64,000 bases of DNA from Psilocybe azurescens (taxonomy: Eukaryota > Basidiomycota > Agaricomycetes > Agaricales > Agrocybaceae). Positions 62,390 to 64,000 of the stretch are shown here, one piece after another (within the stretch, counting starts at the first letter, position 1; every line of letters begins with the position of its first letter). The stretch spans positions 434,001 to 498,000 of the forward strand of contig JAJIRX010000668.1 in assembly GCA_023853785.1 (NCBI GenBank), written 5' to 3'. The position numbers were made by a program, and so were the translations under genes. The notes beneath the pieces were generated by a model that searched no databases, was not told the origin of the DNA, and saw nothing but the letters and a program-made list of their open reading frames with translations.

Positions 62390-63680
62390 TTTTTGGTAAA
62401 TATACGCTGTCTTTTAAAGAAAGATGGCCACGTTCAGGACAAACTCAGGGCAAATCTTTATGTTTTTCCGAATTTTGACAGCGGGCCATATGATTTTGGA
62501 GCAGACGCCGCATCGTGTATGCATGGCTTTCACCCGCACTGCCAACACCGGGCAGCCCCTAATAACTTTCGCCATCACGTCTACGAGCCATCCTACTCTT
62601 AGACAGGAACATGTCGATTTTTCAGCTAATGTAGAATTCTAGTCTTCGGAAGAAGCCCATGAAGTGCATGGTCGTTCCAACACGTCGTATCAGCACCTTC
62701 AGGCTCAAATTGACCGTTTGAACGTCGACCAACAAGCCTGCACCGAAATGTGAATTTTGAGGTTGGAACATTAACAGCCTACTGAGCTTCACTTTATCTG
62801 GTGATGCAAAAGTCAAGTTATGCAGAGCCGACGGTGCCCCGCATCCAAGGGCAGAGGTTAATAGTTAAACTACCACTGCGAATGTCACGGACTTCTTTCG
62901 TACATCTTTGTTTTCATATTTATCTATCTAACTCCCAGGTCTCGAAGAACATCAAAAGAAAGTTCAGCTACAATAAATAGCTTGTTTTGAGTTGTTAAGC
63001 GTTGCGTTTCCGTACACCATGCCGTCAAACAGCAGACCCCTTGACAAACCGTATAAATGTCCGTGGTCTTCCGTGGAGACCTTTCATTTGATTTCATTCA
63101 GTCCTGCTCTTTCCATAAAAATAGGTCAGACGCCAAATTCAGGGTAATGTAAGGGTAAATCTCTATGTTTTCTCTCCAGTTTTATATTGTACATCACTCA
63201 CCCTCGCGTGACGTCGTCTTTCCCCAAGGTGTGTCAGTCGGATTTGAATCTGCGTCGAAATCAGCGACAACGTTCAAAGATGTCTGAATCAACGACTTTC
63301 CTGTCCTCGCCTCGCGTCCGTCTCGAATCACAATCGCGTCCCCCGTTTGTATATTCAGACACACAGTGCACGTCATTCCTCACACACGCCATATCTATCC
63401 ACCTCCAGGCCTCGAAGAATAAAGTCCCTATCCGTTGGCATATAACGCTTGTCTGATTCGTTCAAGGCTGCCTAGGGGCTGCCGTCATGCCGTGAGATCC
63501 CCCAAAATGCATTAACGTCCGTGCGAATCGTTCGATCGATTTCATTGTGATTTCATTAACAGATACAGTCCTCCTCTTCGCGTAAAATAGGCCAGCTGAC
63601 AGATGCAGGGTAATGAAACTATGTTTTCTCCCCAGTTTGGGATAAATTACTCATCCACGGATTCGCGGAGATAGGAACAC
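62390..63680 (+). repeat. diverged tandem repeat, ~465 bp period
   Basis: Blocks recur with constant spacing: AGGTCTCGAAGAA (62938) and AGGCCTCGAAGAA (63407); CAGGGTAATG (63141-63150 and 63606-63615); CTATGTTTTCTCYCCAG at both 63163 and 63620. A weaker earlier unit begins near 62,400. No coding content. Confidence 0.65.
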
Positions 63681-64000
63681 GCGGAAAGGGTTGGTTCTAA
63701 TCAATCGGAGATTGATTATTTTGGCGCCCGTATACTATATCGGACACTCTCCTGCGACTCCGCAGCAAGGGGGATCGGCCATGACCGTTCAGATTCACTT
63801 GTGCCCAGTTCAGACTCCAGTTACTAAACCTCCGTGATTTGCGAGTGCAATACAGACACTCGACCAGAGCAGACGCTTTCACAGATCTGTCACCTCGTAG
63901 ATGCTCGCAGGTTCTCGAGCGCAGCCGGCATTTCACCTATCGCCTTGTACCTACCTCTCCACTCATGAATGCAAGTTGCTTCCATCTATGCAAGAACAAG
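63681..64000. other. right edge, no gene seen
   Basis: No supported feature; open frames are short and without motif. Confidence 0.4.

Noticed and set aside
1..64000. CRISPR arrays, prokaryotic operons, rRNA genes
   Set aside because: None seen. The gene structure is eukaryotic throughout, and no regularly spaced short repeats were found.

Overview
The window looks like nuclear DNA of an Agaricomycete (mushroom-forming basidiomycete). Evidence: genes cut by many 50-65 bp GT-AG introns, several exons of only 6-34 nt, a fungal NLR (NACHT plus 14 WD40 repeats), fungal-specific transcription factors, a secreted CE4 deacetylase, a P450 and a glutathione S-transferase. There is no sign of bacterial, organellar or viral genes.

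Layout. 0.7-7.4 kb (-): a very long, low-complexity, polyQ-rich regulator with an N-terminal AreA-type GATA-like domain. 7.4-20.4 kb: gene-poor DNA with a diverged tandem duplication, a TA-flanked 180 bp Tc1/mariner-type MITE, a ~360 bp terminal-inverted-repeat element and a complete 1,062 bp non-autonomous hAT element. 20.5-22.5 kb (-): an Sfp1-like split zinc-finger regulator. 22.5-28.1 kb: no supported gene. 28.1-32.1 kb (+): a 15-exon XlnR-type Zn2Cys6 transcription factor. 32.9-35.8 kb (-): an F-box/LRR-like protein and an NAD(P)-binding Rossmann protein.

36.0-48.2 kb is a rearranged mosaic. It holds a decayed copy of the 5' end of the NLR, the C-terminal half of an MLH1 pseudogene (+), a small intact cytosolic-type protein (+), a TAO3/MOR2 (Furry) C-terminal pseudogene (-), the N-terminal half of MLH1 (-), a scrap of NLR WD40 sequence, and then the full-length NLR (+). 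One ~4.2 kb inversion would put the two MLH1 halves back in order. 50.4-58.0 kb (-): cytochrome P450, an NLR 3'-end scrap, an intact 12-exon chitin/polysaccharide deacetylase and an intact glutathione S-transferase. 59.7-62.0 kb (-): a Ser/Thr-rich single-pass membrane protein. The right end holds a diverged ~465 bp tandem repeat.

Reading note. Sixteen reading-frame breaks in six genes can each be repaired by a single base, mostly inside a short homopolymer. Once repaired, the exon sums are exact multiples of three in five of these genes; in the P450 they are through its first ten exons. This points to systematic homopolymer indels in the assembly more than to gene decay. Four shorter genes are intact as they stand. 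The MLH1 and TAO3 fragments differ: they carry in-frame stops and deletions and are real pseudogenes. All functional names come from family motifs read by eye; no database search was run.
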